NCBI RefSeq assembly: GCF_001507665.1
Contig: NZ_CP013910.1
Location: forward strand, 127,501-191,500
DNA: 64,000 bases
Source of the DNA: Deinococcus actinosclerus
GTDB lineage: Bacteria > Deinococcota > Deinococci > Deinococcales > Deinococcaceae
Direction: 5' to 3'
Each line of letters begins with the position of its first letter. Position 1 is the stretch's first letter. Of this stretch, positions 59,999-64,000 are shown piece after piece. A model generated the notes under the pieces. The model was not told the DNA's origin and made no database searches. It was given only the letters and a program-made list of their open reading frames with translations. The translations under genes and the position numbers were made by a program.

Positions 59999-62284
59999 AT
60001 GCCCGGCGGGACTCAACTCGTGTGGTTCAAGAAGGATCTGCGCGCGCACGATCACGCGCCGCTGTGGGAGGCGGCGCGGCGCGGGCCGGTGCTGCCGGTC
60101 TTCATCTACGAGCCTGAGCAGCTGACCCACGAGGAGTTCGCCGGGCACCACCTGACGTACCTGAACGACTCGCTGCGTGAACTGGACGCCAGCCTGCGCG
60201 CGCTGGGCACCCCGCTGGTCGTGCGGGTGGGCGAGGCGGTCGCGGTGCTCGACGAGCTGCGCGAGGCGCACGGCGTGAGCGCCGTGTGGGCGCACGAGGA
60301 GACCGGCAACGGCGTCAGTTTCGGGCGGGACCGCCGCGTGCGGGCCTGGGCGCGGGCGCGTGGCCTGCCCCTGAGCGAACTGCCGCAGAACGGCGTGATC
60401 CGCCGCATGCGCAACCGCGACGGGTGGGCCGCCACCTGGGAGGAACGGATGGGCGCCCCGCAGATCGCCGCGCCCGCGCGGCTGAGCGGCGTGGACGCCG
60501 ACCCCGGCGGCCTGCGCACCCACGCCGAACTGGGTGTGCCTGCCAACGCCAAGATCATTCCGCCGGGGGGCCGCGCCGCCGCGCTGGACACCCTCGACTC
60601 GTTCCTGGCGGCGCGCGGCGTGAACTACATGCGCGAGATGAGCAGCCCCCTGAGCGCCGAGGCCAGCTGCTCGCGCCTCAGCGCCCCGCTGGCCTTCGGG
60701 ACCGTGTCGCTGCGCGAGGTCGTGCAGGCCACCCGCGTGCGCCTCGCGCAGGTGCGGGGCGACCTGGGGGCCGACCCGCGCTGGGTGCGGTCCCTGCGCT
60801 CGTACGAGTCGCGGCTGCACTGGCACTGCCATTTTGTACAGCGCCTGGAAAGCCAGCCGGACATGGAATTCCGCACCCTGAACCGCGCCCTGGAGGGCCT
60901 GCGCGAGCACGAGTGGACCCCGGAGTTCTTCGACCGCTGGCAACACGGCCAGACCGGCTACCCCCTGATCGACGCCTGCATGCGCATGCTGCGCGAGACG
61001 GGCTGGCTGAACTTCCGCATGCGCGCCCTGCTCGTCAGTTTCGCCACGCAGCACCTCTGGCTGCACTGGCGCCAGCCCGGGCTGTTCCTGGCGCGCGAGT
61101 GGCTGGACAACGAACCCGGCATCCATTGGTCGCAGATGCAGATGCAGAGCTCCACGGTCGGCATCAACCGCGTGCGCATCTACTCCCCGACCCGGCAGGC
61201 CCGCGAACAGGACCCGGACGGAGTGTTCCTGCGCCGCTGGCTGCCGGAACTCGCGGACGTCCCCACGGACTTCATCCACACGCCCTGGGAGTGGAGCGGC
61301 GCCGGACGCCTGAGCTACCCGCCGCCCATCGTGAACGAACAGGAGGCCGGACGCCGCGCCCGCGCCCGCATCGGCGCCGCCCGCGCCAGCCCGGCCTTCG
61401 AGGCCGAGGCCCGCCGCATCTACGCGACACACGGCAGCCGCAAGAAGGCCGAGCTGCGCGCCGAACGAAGAGCCAAGGGACTCCCGGAGAAACCCCCACC
61501 CACGCCGCGCCCCCGTGCCGTACAAAGGACCATCATGAGCGACCAGCCTGACCTCTTCGGCCACACGCCCACCCCCTCCGGTACCCCGAAGGCCATCGTG
61601 CCCAGCGGCCTCCCCGACGACTGGCAGCAGGCCCTGCACGGGGAATTCAGCGCCCCGTACTTCCACGAACTCAAGGACTTCCTGGTGGAGGAACGCCGCG
61701 CCGGGAACGTGTTCCCGCCCGCGCCGGACGTGTTCAACGCGCTGCGCTTCACGCCCCTAGGAGACGTGAAGGTCCTGATCCTGGGCCAGGACCCGTACCA
61801 CCGCCCCGGGCAGGCGCACGGCCTGAGCTTCAGCGTCCGCCCCGGCGTGACCATCCCCCCCAGCCTGCGCAACATCTACAAGGAACTGACCGCCGACCTG
61901 CCGGGCTTCACCGCGCCCCGCCACGGCTACCTGAAAGCCTGGGCCGAGCAGGGCATCCTGCTGCTGAACGCCGTCCTGACCGTCCGTGAGGGGCAGGCCA
62001 ACAGTCACGCCAACAAGGGCTGGGAGCACTTCACGGACGCCGTCATCCGCGCCGTGAACGACAAACCCGACCGGGTCGTGTTCGTCCTGTGGGGCGCGTA
62101 CGCCCGCAAGAAGAAGAAACTCATCACCGCGCCCCAGCACGTCATCATCGAATCCGCGCACCCCAGCCCCCTGAGCGAGGCGAAATTCTTCGGCAGCCGC
62201 CCCTTCAGCCAGGTGAACGCCGCCCTGGAAGAGGCGGGCCTCACGCCCATCGACTGGCAACTGCCCATGCAGGTCACGGAATGA
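59999..62284 (+). CDS. cryptochrome/DNA photolyase-family protein fused in frame to uracil-DNA glycosylase (761 aa)
   Basis: A single open frame. Residues 1-470 are photolyase/cryptochrome: N-terminal antenna-type domain ([20 protein letters not shown]), then FAD domain with [53 protein letters not shown] and [15 protein letters not shown]. Residues from 513 are a full uracil-DNA glycosylase (see next entry). Between them lies a basic linker ([14 protein letters not shown], then [11 protein letters not shown]). GGGGGAGAG precedes ATG 59999. Normally these are two proteins, so the fusion is unusual: it may be real, or a consequence of a base-count error at the C runs near 61490-61525. Confidence 0.8.
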   Translation: MPGGTQLVWFKKDLRAHDHAPLWEAARRGPVLPVFIYEPEQLTHEEFAGHHLTYLNDSLRELDASLRALGTPLVVRVGEAVAVLDELREAHGVSAVWAHEETGNGVSFGRDRRVRAWARARGLPLSELPQNGVIRRMRNRDGWAATWEERMGAPQIAAPARLSGVDADPGGLRTHAELGVPANAKIIPPGGRAAALDTLDSFLAARGVNYMREMSSPLSAEASCSRLSAPLAFGTVSLREVVQATRVRLAQVRGDLGADPRWVRSLRSYESRLHWHCHFVQRLESQPDMEFRTLNRALEGLREHEWTPEFFDRWQHGQTGYPLIDACMRMLRETGWLNFRMRALLVSFATQHLWLHWRQPGLFLAREWLDNEPGIHWSQMQMQSSTVGINRVRIYSPTRQAREQDPDGVFLRRWLPELADVPTDFIHTPWEWSGAGRLSYPPPIVNEQEAGRRARARIGAARASPAFEAEARRIYATHGSRKKAELRAERRAKGLPEKPPPTPRPRAVQRTIMSDQPDLFGHTPTPSGTPKAIVPSGLPDDWQQALHGEFSAPYFHELKDFLVEERRAGNVFPPAPDVFNALRFTPLGDVKVLILGQDPYHRPGQAHGLSFSVRPGVTIPPSLRNIYKELTADLPGFTAPRHGYLKAWAEQGILLLNAVLTVREGQANSHANKGWEHFTDAVIRAVNDKPDRVVFVLWGAYARKKKKLITAPQHVIIESAHPSPLSEAKFFGSRPFSQVNAALEEAGLTPIDWQLPMQVTE
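61535..62284 (+). CDS. ung: uracil-DNA glycosylase (family 1), possible internal start
   Basis: 249 residues from ATG 61535 ([16 protein letters not shown], close to what I recall as the start of D. radiodurans Ung). Catalytic/recognition motifs: [19 protein letters not shown] (Asp nucleophile-activating and uracil pocket), [17 protein letters not shown], and C-terminal [17 protein letters not shown]. It removes uracil from DNA, starting base excision repair. AAAGGA lies 5 nt upstream of this ATG, so it can be translated on its own even if the fused frame is real. It is followed by topoisomerase IB, as in D. radiodurans. Confidence 0.9.
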   Translation: MSDQPDLFGHTPTPSGTPKAIVPSGLPDDWQQALHGEFSAPYFHELKDFLVEERRAGNVFPPAPDVFNALRFTPLGDVKVLILGQDPYHRPGQAHGLSFSVRPGVTIPPSLRNIYKELTADLPGFTAPRHGYLKAWAEQGILLLNAVLTVREGQANSHANKGWEHFTDAVIRAVNDKPDRVVFVLWGAYARKKKKLITAPQHVIIESAHPSPLSEAKFFGSRPFSQVNAALEEAGLTPIDWQLPMQVTE

Positions 62285-62308
62285 AGCGGATTCCGTCTGT
62301 TTCGCGAT

Positions 62309-62331
62309 CCACCCGGAACAGCACCGGGTGG
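62309..62331 (+). terminator. hairpin after ung
   Basis: Perfect 8-bp arms CCACCCGG / CCGGGTGG with a 7-nt loop, about 25 nt after the ung stop. There is no T-tract. Confidence 0.5.
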
Positions 62332-62438
62332 CCCACTCCACGCCCGGAACCCGCGCCGCTCCCGCTCTGCTGGGCAGCTCTACGAGTCGCATCCGCTCGG
62401 GTGGCACGGTTCTGGCAAACCATGCAACCGGAGGCGAT

Positions 62439-63476
<1,038 letters not shown>

Positions 63477-63483
63477 GGGAGAC

Positions 63484-63517
63484 ACCTCACCCCGGCCCTC
63501 TCCACAGGGGAGAGAAC
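63484..63517 (-). repeat. REP-like dispersed repeat, copy 2
   Basis: The minus strand carries TTCTCTCCCCTGTGGAGAGG then GCCGGGGTGAGG, matching copy 1 at 39492-39530 in its core, in the opposite orientation. It lies between convergent genes. Confidence 0.65.
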
Positions 63518-63542
63518 CGCCGACGCACGGAGGCGGGGACCC

Positions 63543-63998
63543 TCAGCTGAGCTCCTTGCGCATGTTGATGTTGGTGGCGTGGTACCCGAGTTTCTCGTAC
63601 AGGGCGCGCGCGGCTGCGTTGTGCCCGAAGACGTGCAGGCCGATGCGGGTGGCGCCACGCGCGGCGGCGTCGGCTTCGAGGAGGGTGAAGGCCTGCGTGG
63701 CGTACCCGCGCCGCCGGTAGGCTTCAAAGACCTCGACCTCGTAGATGAAGGCGGTGGTGGCGTGGGCGGTGCGCTGGAGGGCGTACCAGAGCACGCCGAC
63801 GTCCGCGTCCTCGTACGGGTCGTGCAGGGTGTACAAGACGTTGTCGGGCGTGTCCGGCCCCTGGGGGAGCAACTCCTGGAATTCGCGTTCGCTGCGCGCC
63901 TGGGCCTCCTCGGGGCTCCACTGGCCGCTCCTGACCTTCTCGGCGGCGTACTCGGGAACGGCGCGGGCCAGGAAGCGGGTGAAGGCGCCGGCGTCCAT
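63543..63998 (-). CDS. GNAT N-acetyltransferase
   Basis: 151 residues from the ATG at 63998; the window edge is 2 nt beyond, so an earlier start cannot be excluded. The acetyl-CoA-binding loop is EVFEAYRRRGYATQAF (RRxGYA), with C-terminal LHVFGHNAAARALYEKLGYHA, the standard GNAT ending. Substrate unknown. It is convergent with topoisomerase IB. Confidence 0.82.
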   Translation of the reverse strand: MDAGAFTRFLARAVPEYAAEKVRSGQWSPEEAQARSEREFQELLPQGPDTPDNVLYTLHDPYEDADVGVLWYALQRTAHATTAFIYEVEVFEAYRRRGYATQAFTLLEADAAARGATRIGLHVFGHNAAARALYEKLGYHATNINMRKELS

Positions 63999-64000
63999 CG

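Overview
The window is a GC-rich (roughly two-thirds G+C) bacterial chromosome segment that I assign to the genus Deinococcus. The grounds are the gene families (a response regulator divergent from RNase J, a short topoisomerase IB next to uracil-DNA glycosylase, futalosine-type UbiA, several Deinococcus-style secreted proteins of unknown function) and the frequent leaderless promoter layout, in which a TANNCT-like -10 box lies 6-8 nt before the start codon. Species is not determined. There is no prophage and no CRISPR array. One small low-GC accessory island with a degraded IS lies at about 27.1-29.3 kb.

Layout. 1-1264: a delta-60-repeat lipoprotein cut by the window edge. 1429-1713: tRNA-Pro, -Gly and -Arg genes. 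1.8-9.2 kb: UbiA-like prenyltransferase, small hypotheticals, class III cyclase, a two-component pair, ROK sugar kinase, thioesterase and a division-type membrane protein. 9.3-13.7 kb: the proteolysis block lon, clpX, clpP. 13.9-19.2 kb: RNase J divergent from a response regulator / PAS histidine kinase / Rcp1-like receiver operon; this resembles the D. radiodurans DR2417-DR2420 region from memory, which includes DrRRA. 19.3-26.7 kb: serine hydrolase, GGDEF protein, tRNA-Asp, speA, a metallo-hydrolase, and a three-gene coiled-coil / TAXI-binding-protein operon. 27.1-29.3 kb: AT-rich island holding pieces of a low-GC gene, a DUF4279-like gene and an IS5-family element. 29.3-45.7 kb: arginine and carbamoyl-phosphate supply (carB, argG, argH, an N-acetylglutamate-synthase-like GNAT, carA), interleaved with five other GNAT acetyltransferases, a second GGDEF protein, an aminotransferase and two small beta-barrel proteins. 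45.7-59.9 kb: a 14-kb series of five exported proteins (DUF11-type repeats plus a 1606-residue probable outer-membrane barrel), preceded by a structured leader that ends in a strong terminator just before the first ribosome binding site. 59.9-64 kb: photolyase/cryptochrome joined in frame to uracil-DNA glycosylase, topoisomerase IB, and a GNAT gene.

How the parts fit. The arginine/pyrimidine genes are split between strands, but argG and carB share CTGCATA-type palindromes upstream that may be ArgR operators. The signalling genes (two OmpR regulators, two kinases, an Rcp1-like receiver, a cyclase, two GGDEF proteins) sit near the stress proteases and RNase J. The 45.7-59.9 kb series looks like one cell-envelope system.

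The most useful general observation concerns sequence quality. Three genes (the 16.5-kb kinase, the transposase, carB) are each one base short at a C/G homopolymer, and the photolyase-glycosylase fusion could come from the same cause. These may be assembly errors rather than real lesions. The transposase has in addition what looks like a genuine programmed -1 slip site (A7G).
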